DNA of 64,000 nucleotides, taken from JAYQKL01 sp049890195. Lineage in GTDB: Bacteria; Pseudomonadota; Alphaproteobacteria; RS24. The notes under the pieces were generated by a model. It was not told the origin of the DNA, did not search any database, and was given only the letters and a program-made list of their open reading frames with translations. Position numbers and translations under genes: made by a program. Position 1 is the stretch's first letter; every line of letters starts with the position of its first letter. Of the stretch, positions 24,038 through 32,993 are shown one piece after another. The DNA lies in the NCBI GenBank assembly GCA_049890195.1, contig JBMHBY010000006.1, forward strand, positions 1 to 64,000. Direction: 5' to 3'.

Positions 24038-24405
24038 TCGGCTTCTTCTGAACTCGGCAGGGCGTCAACCATGGTCTGGAGTTTTTGCGTTGCCTCGGCA
24101 AGTGCCCCAGCCACGGCCGTTTCCATATCTCTGACACGCCCATCCAAGGCTTCTGCGCTCTGGGACCCGGTTTCAATTTGACGCTTCAAATCCTCAAGCT
24201 GATCACTGAGCGACTTGATCTCATCGCACATGGTCAATCCGGCGAGCACGAGCAACCGGCTGTCGCCGACTTCACCGACATTCTTTTTGATTGAACTGAT
24301 GCGCGCAGCCAGATCCTCGGCCAATCGGGATACATTGTGCTCATCGCCGTCCGCACAGGCTATCAGAAATGGCCGATTGTTGATGGAAATGTTCAATTCA
24401 CCCAT
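24034..24405 (-). CDS. zapA: Cell division protein ZapA
   Basis: ZapA crosslinks FtsZ protofilaments. The 123-residue protein starts with MGELNISINNRPFLIACADG, followed by LAEDLAARISSIKKNVG and a long C-terminal coiled coil (IKSLSDQLEDLKRQIE). GGAG lies 7 bases before this ATG, which I prefer to the longer upstream frame. It overlaps the coiled-coil gene upstream by 8 bases and the glycosyltransferase downstream by 4 bases, so all three are translated as one unit. Confidence 0.93.
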   Translation of the reverse strand: MGELNISINNRPFLIACADGDEHNVSRLAEDLAARISSIKKNVGEVGDSRLLVLAGLTMCDEIKSLSDQLEDLKRQIETGSQSAEALDGRVRDMETAVAGALAEATQKLQTMVDALPSSEEAE

Positions 24406-24661
24406 CAGCCTGCTCCAATGCGCCGTCAATCTTGGCCAAAACCGTGTCGATTTCCCGACCCGCCTTTTCATTGGCCGCCAATTGGTGCTTCAAATCCTTC
24501 TTGAGCATGGACACCTCTGCGCGCAGATGGGCGCAGACTTCGTTGACCCGCTCCAACTCGGTCTCGCGTTCGACACGTTGATGCGAGGCATGCGCCAATT
24601 TTTGCTCCAACTCAGCCAAAGCCTGCATGAATGTCTCAAGGGCGCCTTCAAACTGCGACAT
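24398..24661 (-). CDS. Small coiled-coil protein (DUF4164-like)
   Basis: The 87-residue protein is almost entirely heptad-rich helix (LETFMQALAELEQKLAHA, LERVNEVCAHLRAEVSMLKK). Alphaproteobacteria often carry such a protein upstream of zapA. It may take part in FtsZ-ring assembly; this is inferred from position only. AGGAG precedes the ATG. No signal or membrane segment is seen. Confidence 0.75.
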   Translation of the reverse strand: MSQFEGALETFMQALAELEQKLAHASHQRVERETELERVNEVCAHLRAEVSMLKKDLKHQLAANEKAGREIDTVLAKIDGALEQADG

Positions 24662-24939
24662 GTGATTGATTCTCCTTTCAACAAGAATAGAAGTGCATTT
24701 GTTTTTTCGTCAACTGAATAGGCGTTGTTGCAAAATTAATTGTTAATAATTAAGCGCCCCCCGCATCAAAATATTACCAATAAAAACAATGACTGAATCG
24801 ACCTACCCGGAGCCGGCAAAGGCTGTCAATCAAGAAACCACATTGACTCTGGGAAATCTCAAATTCATTCTGGCACTCATTAAAAACCTTTGCTATGTAA
24901 TGCCCCACAGTAATGCCGCAATCGGCAGGGAACTCGATT
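24662..24939. other. Divergent intergenic region between coiled-coil gene and tkt
   Basis: This 278-base AT-rich stretch is the longest gap between genes. It holds the minus-strand promoter at 24684-24713. On the plus strand TTGACT (24843-24848) with CATTCT 17 bases on is a weak candidate for tkt. TTAATTGTTAATAATTAA (24737-24754) is an AT-rich repeat of TTAA. I found no gene-like frame with homology and no RNA gene. Confidence 0.55.
24684..24713 (-). promoter_or_regulatory. Promoter of the coiled-coil-zapA-glycosyltransferase unit
   Basis: On the minus strand TTGACG (24708-24713) and TATTCT (24684-24689), spaced by 18 bases, lie about 23 bases before the coding start. These are good sigma70-type boxes. 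Confidence 0.55.
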
Positions 24940-26961
24940 ATGTCATCATTTGACAAGCTGACCGACAGCAAGCGTCTCAATCAAATGGCGAATGCCATCA
25001 GAGCCCTTTCTATGGACGCGGTCCAAGCAGCCAATTCCGGACACCCCGGGCTTCCGCTCGGCGCCGCCGACATTGCAACTGTCTTGTTTACAAAACATCT
25101 CAAAATTGACCCGCGATGCCCGGATTGGGCTGACCGCGACAGATTTGTCCTGTCGGCGGGTCATGGCTCCATGCTGCTTTACGCCCTGCATTATCTGATG
25201 GGCTTTGAAGACATGACCATTGAGGAAATCAAGAATTTCAGGCAAATGGGCGCCCGCACCGCAGGCCATCCGGAATATGGCCACGCGGCCGGCATTGAAA
25301 CGACAACCGGCCCTCTCGGACAGGGCATTTCCACGGCCGTCGGCATGGCGCTGGCGGAGCGCATGCTCAACGCACGGTATGGTGACGAGTTGGTGGACCA
25401 TTACACTTATGTCCTCGCCTCAGACGGCGACCTGATGGAAGGTATCAGCCATGAGGCGATCGGAATTGCCGGTCATCTGAAGCTGTCCCGGCTGATCGTC
25501 CTTTATGATGACAACGGCATTTCCATTGACGGTCCGCTTGACCTGGCCGAAAGCGGTGATGCCCTGCAGCGGTTTGAAGCAGCAGGCTGGGAGGCCGTGC
25601 GCATTGACGGGCATGACCATGCGGCCATTGAGGCAGCCATCGACGACGCCAAAAAATCTGACAAACCTAGTCTGATCGCCTGCAAAACCGTGATTGGTTT
25701 CGGCTCACCCAACAAGCAGGGACTGTCTAGTTCACATGGGGCACCGCTTGGCGAGGAGGAAATCGGGTTGACCCGTGAAGCCCTCGGCTGGGAGGCGGAG
25801 CCGTTTGAAATCCCATCCGAGATTCTCGATGCCTGGCGCATGGCCGGACTACAAAACACCTCTGAACGCAAAGCCTGGCAGGACAGGCTCGAAGCGCAGG
25901 ACACAAAGATCAAAAACCGCCTCAATCGCCTGATGTGCGAGGATCTGCCGAAAGCCTATGAGTCCGCAGCACAGGAGTACAAACAGTCCTTGGCTGAGGA
26001 AAAACCGTCCTGGGCAACACGCAAATCCTCCGAGGAGGCCTTGAAGGTTCTGGTTCCCGCCATTCCAGAAATGATTGGCGGTTCCGCCGACCTCACCGGC
26101 TCCAACAATACGCGGACACCTGAACAAGAAGCGGTCAGCGCCGACAATTACGGCGGCAGCTTCGTTCATTGGGGCATCCGCGAACACGGCATGGCCGCCG
26201 CCATGAATGGTATGGCCCTGCATGGCGGTTTCATCCCTTACTCCGGGACGTTTCTGGTTTTTGCCGATTATTTGCGTCCGGCCCTGCGTCTGGCAGCCCT
26301 GATGGGCAAACGTGTCATTCATGTGCTGACCCATGACTCCATTGGTCTTGGCGAGGATGGCCCGACCCACCAGCCGGTGGAACATCTGGCCTCTTTGCGC
26401 GCCATGCCGAACGTTTTGACCATGCGCCCGGCGGACGCCACGGAAACGCTTGAATGTTGGCAGATTGCCCTGGAGCAGAAATCGACACCAAGCGCGTTGG
26501 CCTTGACCCGGCAGGGGCTGCCGACCGTGCGTGAGAGCTATACGGAAAAGAATTTGTCTGCACGCGGCGCTTATGAAATTGCCTCAAGCTCCGGTAAAGG
26601 CGGCAAGGCGGATGTGACCCTGCTGGCGACCGGCTCAGAGGTTCATATCGCCATAGAGGCCCGTCAGGAGCTTGAGGAACAGGGCATCACCACCAGGGTC
26701 ATTTCCATGCCTTGTTTTGAATTGTTTGACTGTCAGGACGAGAGTTACCAATCAGACATTCTCGGAGACAGCCCTGTCCGCATTGCGGTTGAGGCCGCTG
26801 TCAGGCTGGGGTGGGATCGTTATCTGCGTGACGGCGATGTTTTCATCGGCATGGACGGATTTGGTGCGAGTGCGCCGGCAAATCAGTTGTTTGAACATTT
26901 CGGCATCACCAAAGACGCAATTGTGAAGGCAGCTCAAGAAAAAATTTCTAAAGAGGCATAG
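24940..26961 (+). CDS. tkt: Transketolase
   Basis: Transketolase moves two-carbon units between sugar phosphates with thiamine diphosphate. The 673-residue protein shows the substrate-site SGHPGLPLGAAD, GHGSMLLYALHY, TGPLGQGISTAVGMA, the ThDP motif SDGDLMEGISHEA, HDSIGLGEDGPTHQPVEHLA and the C-terminal domain. ATG 24940 has AGGGA upstream and matches the family start. It opens the plus-strand tkt-gap-pgk-fba operon; gap follows after 25 bases. Confidence 0.97.
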   Translation: MSSFDKLTDSKRLNQMANAIRALSMDAVQAANSGHPGLPLGAADIATVLFTKHLKIDPRCPDWADRDRFVLSAGHGSMLLYALHYLMGFEDMTIEEIKNFRQMGARTAGHPEYGHAAGIETTTGPLGQGISTAVGMALAERMLNARYGDELVDHYTYVLASDGDLMEGISHEAIGIAGHLKLSRLIVLYDDNGISIDGPLDLAESGDALQRFEAAGWEAVRIDGHDHAAIEAAIDDAKKSDKPSLIACKTVIGFGSPNKQGLSSSHGAPLGEEEIGLTREALGWEAEPFEIPSEILDAWRMAGLQNTSERKAWQDRLEAQDTKIKNRLNRLMCEDLPKAYESAAQEYKQSLAEEKPSWATRKSSEEALKVLVPAIPEMIGGSADLTGSNNTRTPEQEAVSADNYGGSFVHWGIREHGMAAAMNGMALHGGFIPYSGTFLVFADYLRPALRLAALMGKRVIHVLTHDSIGLGEDGPTHQPVEHLASLRAMPNVLTMRPADATETLECWQIALEQKSTPSALALTRQGLPTVRESYTEKNLSARGAYEIASSSGKGGKADVTLLATGSEVHIAIEARQELEEQGITTRVISMPCFELFDCQDESYQSDILGDSPVRIAVEAAVRLGWDRYLRDGDVFIGMDGFGASAPANQLFEHFGITKDAIVKAAQEKISKEA

Positions 26962-26986
26962 GCAGCTTAATAGCAAGAGGGTTTAC

Positions 26987-27994
26987 ATGACTACACGCGT
27001 TGCAATAAACGGCTTCGGTCGTATTGGACGTATGACTTTACGGGGCATCATCGAGTCAAAACGCAAGGATATTGATATTGTGGCCCTGAATGCAACTGCA
27101 GGTGTTGAGAAATCCGCCTTTCTGTTGCAGCACGACACTGTTCACGGCGCCTTTCCAGGCAGGGTCAAGCATACCAAATCGACCATGAATGCCGGCTCCG
27201 GCCCATTCAAAGTTTTCTCTGAGCGTGACCCTTCAAAACTCCCATGGGCGGATTTGGGGATTGACGTTGTGCTTGAGTGCACGGGCGCTTTTAATTCCAA
27301 AGAAGCAAGTTCCGCACATCTGGATGCCGGCGCAAAGCGGGTCTTGATTTCCGCCCCGGCAAAGAATGTCGACAACACTATTGTTTACGGCGTCAACCAC
27401 AAGTCTTTGCGCAAAAGTCACAAAGTCGTCTCCAACGCCTCATGCACCACAAACGCACTGGCACCTTTGGCGATGGTGCTGGACCAACTCTGCGGCATTA
27501 AAAACGGCTATATGACGACCATCCACGCCTATACCGGCGACCAGCGGCTTGTCGACAGCAACCACAATGACCTGCGCAGAGCCCGGGGCGCCGCCCAGTC
27601 CATGATACCGACCTCCACCGGCGCAGCCAAAGCGCTCGGCCTTGTTCTTCCGCAACTGGCCGGCAAGCTGGACGGCACAGCGATACGGGTCCCGACACCA
27701 AATGTGTCACTTGTGGATCTGGTCTTCACGCCCAAAACCAAAACCAGTGTTGATGCCATTCATGCCGCAATGCTGAAAGCCAGCCAAGGCAAGCTGAAGG
27801 GGGTGTTGGGCTATGAAGATGCGCCATTGGTGTCGACAGACTTTAACCATCATGACTGCTCCTCCATTTACGATGCCACTGCAACACAAATGGTCGGCAA
27901 TGCGCTGATACGGGTCGCGGCTTGGTATGACAATGAATGGGGCTTTTCACTGCGCATGGCAGACACGGCATCAGCCATGGGCAAACTCGGCTGA
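26987..27994 (+). CDS. gap: Glyceraldehyde-3-phosphate dehydrogenase, probably NADP-preferring
   Basis: GAPDH interconverts glyceraldehyde-3-phosphate and 1,3-bisphosphoglycerate. The 335-residue protein has the nucleotide loop NGFGRIGR, the catalytic Cys in SNASCTTNALAP and the His in TTIHAYTGDQ. After the second beta strand it reads VALNATAG; the Asp that binds the adenosine ribose of NAD (as in AVNDLTD) is replaced by Ala. That change is the mark of NADP-using GapB enzymes. The downstream neighbours pgk and fba suggest a gluconeogenic role. The start has AGAGGG upstream. Confidence 0.95.
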   Translation: MTTRVAINGFGRIGRMTLRGIIESKRKDIDIVALNATAGVEKSAFLLQHDTVHGAFPGRVKHTKSTMNAGSGPFKVFSERDPSKLPWADLGIDVVLECTGAFNSKEASSAHLDAGAKRVLISAPAKNVDNTIVYGVNHKSLRKSHKVVSNASCTTNALAPLAMVLDQLCGIKNGYMTTIHAYTGDQRLVDSNHNDLRRARGAAQSMIPTSTGAAKALGLVLPQLAGKLDGTAIRVPTPNVSLVDLVFTPKTKTSVDAIHAAMLKASQGKLKGVLGYEDAPLVSTDFNHHDCSSIYDATATQMVGNALIRVAAWYDNEWGFSLRMADTASAMGKLG

Positions 27995-28004
27995 GGCAGT
28001 CCAC

Positions 28005-29234
28005 ATGGCATCCATTCGGACACTTGAAGACCTGATATCACGACCGGATATTCAGGGTCTTCATGTTTTGGTGCGGGCCGACTTGAATGTCCCGCTGACG
28101 GCCGACGGCACCATCCGGGATGCAACACGGATCGAACGCCTGCTGCCAACCTTTCAATCACTTTGTCAAGCCGGCGCCAAAGTCGCTGTGCTGTCCCATT
28201 TCGGGCGCCCCAAAGGCGCGCCCAATGCAGCGATGAGCCTTGAACCCATTGCCAACGCCCTCGCCAATCTCATTGACCAACCGATCAGCTTTTCCGCTGA
28301 CTGTATTGGGCCGACTGCCGCTGCTGCGATGGACAGCCTGACCCCCGGCAGTCTGCTGGTGATGGAAAATACGCGGTTTCATCCCGGAGAAGAGGAAAAT
28401 GATGCCGGATTTGCAGCAGCCTTGGCCGCGAGCGGTGACGCCTATGTAAATGACGCCTTTTCAACAGCGCATCGCGCTCACGCTTCAACCGAAGCTCTGG
28501 CCGGGCTGCTGCCGGCCTATGCAGGTTTGGCGATGCAGGCCGAACTGGACGCGATTGCCGGTGCACTTGAACAACCAGAGCGCCCTTTGATGGCTGTGGT
28601 CGGGGGCGCCAAAGTATCGACCAAACTTGCACTTTTGTCGAACCTTGTTGAAAAAGTTGACAAGCTTGTCATTGGCGGGGGCATGGCCAATACCTTCCTT
28701 GCCGCCCAAGGCCATGCCGTCGGCCGGTCACTGTGCGAGGACACCATGCTCGAGACAGCCCGGCAAATTCTCGGCAAGGCGGCCGGTGAGCAGTGCGAGA
28801 TCATCCTGCCGTCAGATGTGGTCATGGCCGCGGATTTCGGACCATGCGATGACCCCACTGAGGCAAATGTGGATGAGGTGCCGGATGATATGATGATACT
28901 GGATGCCGGCCCTCAAGCCGTTGCGGGCATCAAAAACCACATGAATGCATGCAGAACACTGGTCTGGAACGGCCCTTTGGGTGCCTTTGAACTGAACCCG
29001 TTTGATGCCGGCACCAATGACGCCGCGCGCCATGCGGCCGGCTTGACGCAATCCGGAAAACTGACCAGTGTGGCCGGCGGCGGTGACACCGTAGCTGCGC
29101 TCAACCATGCCGGTGCGGCGGCGGGTTTCACTTATGTTTCCACAGCCGGCGGTGCATTTTTGGAATGGCTTGAGGGCAGAACCCTGCCCGGTGTCAAGGC
29201 ATTGGAAAATTCCGCCAAAGCGGCTAACCTATAA
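28005..29234 (+). CDS. pgk: Phosphoglycerate kinase
   Basis: Pgk transfers phosphate between 1,3-bisphosphoglycerate and ADP. The 409 residues show VRADLNVPL, the phosphate-binding SHFGRPKG, ENTRFHPGEE, YVNDAFSTAHRAHAST, KVSTKLALL and the GGGDTVAAL nucleotide loop. The chosen ATG has GAGG 8 bases upstream; a frame reading further back overlaps the gap coding region and lacks homology. Confidence 0.97.
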   Translation: MASIRTLEDLISRPDIQGLHVLVRADLNVPLTADGTIRDATRIERLLPTFQSLCQAGAKVAVLSHFGRPKGAPNAAMSLEPIANALANLIDQPISFSADCIGPTAAAAMDSLTPGSLLVMENTRFHPGEEENDAGFAAALAASGDAYVNDAFSTAHRAHASTEALAGLLPAYAGLAMQAELDAIAGALEQPERPLMAVVGGAKVSTKLALLSNLVEKVDKLVIGGGMANTFLAAQGHAVGRSLCEDTMLETARQILGKAAGEQCEIILPSDVVMAADFGPCDDPTEANVDEVPDDMMILDAGPQAVAGIKNHMNACRTLVWNGPLGAFELNPFDAGTNDAARHAAGLTQSGKLTSVAGGGDTVAALNHAGAAAGFTYVSTAGGAFLEWLEGRTLPGVKALENSAKAANL

Positions 29235-29256
29235 TCATCAGAACAGGAAGACCCCC

Positions 29257-30276
29257 ATGGACAAACAAGCACTTGAAAATATTGCACAGGCAATGGTGGC
29301 AGACGGCAAAGGCCTGCTGGCGGCGGATGAAAGCACCGGCACCATCAAAAAACGTCTCGACAGCATCAATGTTGAGTCTACCTATGAAGCCCGCCGGGAT
29401 TACCGTGAAATGCTTTTCCGCACCGATGAGGCCATGCAAAACCATATTTCAGGTGTCATTTTATATGATGAAACCATCCGGCAGGAAGCCGCCGACGGCA
29501 CACCGCTGACCCGGATCATTGAAGCCGCCGGCTCCATTCCGGGGATCAAGGTTGATACCGGCGCCAAGGATCTGGCCGGTTGCCCGGGAGAAAAAGTCAC
29601 CGAGGGACTGGATGGGTTGCGCGAGCGGCTGGTCGAATATCACGAACTGGGCGCCCGCTTCGCCAAATGGCGCGCCGTCATCAACATCGGCTCCGCTATG
29701 CCGAGCCGCAGCTGCCTGAACGCCAATACACATGCGCTGGCCCGCTATGCCGCCTTATGTCAGGAAAACGGCATTGTACCGATTGTTGAGCCGGAGGTCA
29801 TCATGGATGGTGGCCACAGCCAGCAAACCTGTCTGGACGTGACCACCCAGACACTGACACTGCTGTATGAGCAATTGCGGGATCAGGGCGTCCATCTGGA
29901 GGGCACCATCTTGAAACCCAATATGATTGTGTCGGGCACTGAACATCCCGAACAAGCTGGAATTGCGCAGGTTGCTGAAGCCACCATTGCCTGTTTCAAG
30001 GAGACCGTTCCGCAGGCTGTCCCCGGTATTGTTTTCCTGTCGGGCGGCCAAAGCGATGAAGACGCAACCGCCCATCTTGACGCCATCAACAAAATCAGCG
30101 GCTTTGACTGGAAAATCAGTTTTTCCTACGGCCGTGCACTGCAGGCGGCCCCGTTGAAAAGCTGGGGCGGAAAGGCCGAAAACGTACCTGTTGCACAGGC
30201 TGCCTTCGCCCACCGCGCCAAGATGAACGGGCTGGCCGCCCGCGGCCAATGGGACGCAAGCCTGGAAACCGCCTGA
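29257..30276 (+). CDS. fba: Fructose-bisphosphate aldolase class I
   Basis: This is the Schiff-base type of aldolase, which cleaves or forms fructose-1,6-bisphosphate without metal. The 339 residues start with MDKQALENIAQAMVADGKG. LLAADESTGTIKKRL, the lysine in ILKPNMIVSG and FLSGGQSDEDATAHLDAIN are typical class I motifs. AGGAAG lies 6 bases before ATG 29257. The stop codon abuts the stop codon of tlyA on the other strand, with no room for a terminator. Confidence 0.96.
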   Translation: MDKQALENIAQAMVADGKGLLAADESTGTIKKRLDSINVESTYEARRDYREMLFRTDEAMQNHISGVILYDETIRQEAADGTPLTRIIEAAGSIPGIKVDTGAKDLAGCPGEKVTEGLDGLRERLVEYHELGARFAKWRAVINIGSAMPSRSCLNANTHALARYAALCQENGIVPIVEPEVIMDGGHSQQTCLDVTTQTLTLLYEQLRDQGVHLEGTILKPNMIVSGTEHPEQAGIAQVAEATIACFKETVPQAVPGIVFLSGGQSDEDATAHLDAINKISGFDWKISFSYGRALQAAPLKSWGGKAENVPVAQAAFAHRAKMNGLAARGQWDASLETA

Positions 30277-31020
30277 CTAGCCCTTCTGTGCCGCAATCAG
30301 GAATTCCTGATTGCCCTTTGGCCCCAGAATCGGACTTGGGGTCAGCCCCGTGACCCGCCATCCGCTCTGATGAGTCACAAAATCAGTGATTTTATCACAT
30401 ACGGCATCATGCAAATCCGCATCCTTCACGACACCGGATTTGCCCAGCCCCTGCCTGCCGACCTCAAACTGCGGTTTGATCAAGGCGATCATCCAGGCAC
30501 CGGTTTGCACCAGTGACATGGCCGGTGGCAGAGCCAGAGTCAAGGAGATGAAACTGACATCACAGACGATGGCATCCGGCCGGCAACCAGACGGCAAATC
30601 TTCCTGCCGCAGATGACGGGCATTGCATTTTTCCAGATTGGTCACACGCCTGTCGGACGCCAGAACCGGGGACAGCTGCCCATGCCCGACATCAATCGCG
30701 ACCACTTGGCGCGCACCGTTCTGCAGCAGGACATCGGTAAACCCGCCGGTGGATGCGCCGAGATCCAGCGCCGTGACACCGACGGCGGAAAAGCCGGACA
30801 CGCCCAGCCCATGCGCCAGTTTTTCTCCCCCCCGCGACACATAGGACACATCAGGACGGGTTATCTCCAACGGCGTCTCTAGCGAACAGTTCAATGACGG
30901 TTTACGCACGATTTCACCATGCAATTTGACATGACCGTCAAGAATCAACTTCCGGGCCTGCGCCCGTGACGGGCAATATCCATGCTCAACCAGAAAATGA
31001 TCAAGACGCGCCTTACCCAT
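30277..31020 (-). CDS. tlyA: TlyA-family rRNA methyltransferase
   Basis: TlyA methylates 2'-OH groups in 16S and/or 23S rRNA using S-adenosylmethionine, and in mycobacteria confers capreomycin sensitivity. The 247-residue protein has an N-terminal S4 RNA-binding domain (RLDHFLVEHG, SRAQARKLILDGHV) and a Rossmann methyltransferase (LDLGASTGGFTDVLLQNGA, IVCDVSFISLTLALP). It starts 8 bases after dxs and ends the xseB-ispA-dxs-tlyA run. Confidence 0.94.
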   Translation of the reverse strand: MGKARLDHFLVEHGYCPSRAQARKLILDGHVKLHGEIVRKPSLNCSLETPLEITRPDVSYVSRGGEKLAHGLGVSGFSAVGVTALDLGASTGGFTDVLLQNGARQVVAIDVGHGQLSPVLASDRRVTNLEKCNARHLRQEDLPSGCRPDAIVCDVSFISLTLALPPAMSLVQTGAWMIALIKPQFEVGRQGLGKSGVVKDADLHDAVCDKITDFVTHQSGWRVTGLTPSPILGPKGNQEFLIAAQKG

Positions 31021-31028
31021 CAGTCCTG

Positions 31029-32960
31029 TCAGGCAGATTTCGGTTTGAGGTCAACAACGTCAGATGCGTCCTTATTAAGGGCTTTTTTCGCTGCCGCAAC
31101 GATGCTGTCAGCATTCAGCCTAGCGGCCTCATACATGGCAAACGGCTTGTCATGGTCAATGAACACATCCGGTAAAGTCAAGCTGCGCACCTTCAGGCCA
31201 TTGTCCAGATGCCCGGCCTGGGCCAGATAATGCAGAACATGTGCGCCGAAGCCGCCCAAACTGCCCTCTTCAACAGTAATCAGCATCTCATGATTGGCCA
31301 CCAGCCGGTCAATCAATTCGGTATCCAAAGGCTTCATGAAACGGGCATCCGCGACGGTGGCCGGCAACCCTTCCGCCTCAAGCTGTTCGGCGGCAAGACA
31401 GGCCTGCTCCAGCCGTGTACCAAGGCTGACAATCGCGACTTTGCCGCCCTCCGAGACAATCCGCCCGCGCCCGATTTCCAACGGTTCAATCAGTTCCGGC
31501 ATATCCAGCCCGGTCGCTTCGCCGCGGGGATAACGGAAGGCAGACGGCCGATCATCAATCAAGGCACTGGTGTGCACCATACGGGCCAATTCAACCTCGT
31601 CAGCGGCAGCCATGATGACCATTTCCGGCAGCACCCCAAGATAAGCCAGATCAAACGACCCGGCATGGGTCGGACCATCGGCCCCGACAAGACCGGCGCG
31701 GTCGATGGCAAAACGCACAGGCAATTTCTGGATGGCCACATCATGCACGACCTGATCATAAGCCCGTTGCAGAAATGTAGAATAAATCGCCGCAAAAGGC
31801 TTGTATCCCTCACAGGCAAGACCGGCGGCAAAGGTGACAGCGTGTTGTTCCGCGATGCCCACATCAAAGCATCTTTCAGGATAAATCTCCGCAAACTTGT
31901 CCAGCCCCGTTCCGTCAGGCATGGCCGCCGTTATGGCGACGATTTTGTCATCGCGTGCAGCCTCCCGGATCAGGGATTGGGCAAAGACCGAAGTGTAGCT
32001 CGGCGCATTCGCCGGGGGCTTGTCCTGCTTGCCGGTCACCACATTAAAACGCGCTACGCCGTGATATTTGTCCGGTGACGCCTCCGCCGGGGCATAACCA
32101 TGCCCTTTCTCGGTGACGACATGAACCAGTATCGGGCCGTCTTTGCTGTCGCGGACATTCTCCAGAACCGGAACAAGGTGGTCGAGATTGTGTCCGTCAA
32201 TCGGGCCGACATAATAAAACCCCATCTCTTCGAACAAGGTGCCGCCGGTGGCGAAGCCGCGGGCATATTCCTCAACCTTGCGGCTGGCTTCAGCCAACTG
32301 TTTCGGAAGCTTTTTGGACAGCAGCTTCAACACATTCCGGATGCTTCTGTATGTTCCGCCCGACAACAAACGGGCAAAATAGGCGCTCATCGCCCCAACC
32401 GGCGGGGCGATGGACATGTCATTGTCATTCAAAATCACGACCAGTCGGCTGTCCATGGCGCCGGCATTGTTCATGGCTTCATAAGCCATGCCGGCGCTCA
32501 TCGCACCATCGCCGATAACGGCAACCACACTGTTCTGCTCACCGCCAAGGTCGCGCGCAACAGCCATTCCCAGACCGGCGGAAATCGAGGTGGAGGAATG
32601 CGCCGCCCCGAACGGGTCATAGACACTCTCAGAACGCTTGGTGAAACCGGACAGACCTCCGCCCTGCCGCAGAGTCCGGATCTGACCACGCCGTCCGGTC
32701 AGGATTTTATGCGGATACGCCTGATGGCCGACATCCCATATCACCTTGTCATCGGGTGTGTTGAAAACATGGTGCAACGCCACCGTCAGTTCAACGACCC
32801 CCAACCCGGCCCCCAGATGGCCGCCGGTTTCGGACACTGCTGAGACGGTTTCATCCCGCAGTTCACCGGCCAGCTGCTTCAGTTGCGGCAGGTCAAAGTC
32901 CCGGATGTCCGAAGGGGTAGCAACCCGGTCTAGCAAAGGTGTGTCAGGTTTCTGGCTCAT
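31029..32960 (-). CDS. dxs: 1-deoxy-D-xylulose-5-phosphate synthase
   Basis: Dxs condenses pyruvate and glyceraldehyde-3-phosphate with ThDP, the first step of the MEP isoprenoid pathway. The 643-residue protein has GHLGAGLGVVELTVALH, DVGHQAYPHKILTGR, SSTSISAGLGMAVARDL, the ThDP motif GDGAMSAGMAYEAMNNAG, and FAIDRAGLVGADGPTHAGSF. ATG 32960 fits homologues; a TTG 15 bases upstream is less likely. It works with ispA and ispE, also in this window. Confidence 0.97.
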   Translation of the reverse strand: MSQKPDTPLLDRVATPSDIRDFDLPQLKQLAGELRDETVSAVSETGGHLGAGLGVVELTVALHHVFNTPDDKVIWDVGHQAYPHKILTGRRGQIRTLRQGGGLSGFTKRSESVYDPFGAAHSSTSISAGLGMAVARDLGGEQNSVVAVIGDGAMSAGMAYEAMNNAGAMDSRLVVILNDNDMSIAPPVGAMSAYFARLLSGGTYRSIRNVLKLLSKKLPKQLAEASRKVEEYARGFATGGTLFEEMGFYYVGPIDGHNLDHLVPVLENVRDSKDGPILVHVVTEKGHGYAPAEASPDKYHGVARFNVVTGKQDKPPANAPSYTSVFAQSLIREAARDDKIVAITAAMPDGTGLDKFAEIYPERCFDVGIAEQHAVTFAAGLACEGYKPFAAIYSTFLQRAYDQVVHDVAIQKLPVRFAIDRAGLVGADGPTHAGSFDLAYLGVLPEMVIMAAADEVELARMVHTSALIDDRPSAFRYPRGEATGLDMPELIEPLEIGRGRIVSEGGKVAIVSLGTRLEQACLAAEQLEAEGLPATVADARFMKPLDTELIDRLVANHEMLITVEEGSLGGFGAHVLHYLAQAGHLDNGLKVRSLTLPDVFIDHDKPFAMYEAARLNADSIVAAAKKALNKDASDVVDLKPKSA

Positions 32961-32993
32961 GTCACGGCTGCTCAAAAAAGACAGTATCTTTTA

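Noticed and set aside
24871..24896. Sigma54 promoter upstream of tkt
   Set aside because: TGGCAC and TTTGCT are present but the spacing is far too long for the -24/-12 elements.
24774..24980. 68-residue minus-strand frame overlapping the tkt start
   Set aside because: No homology, no ribosome binding site and overlap with the tkt start. The region is better explained as promoter DNA.
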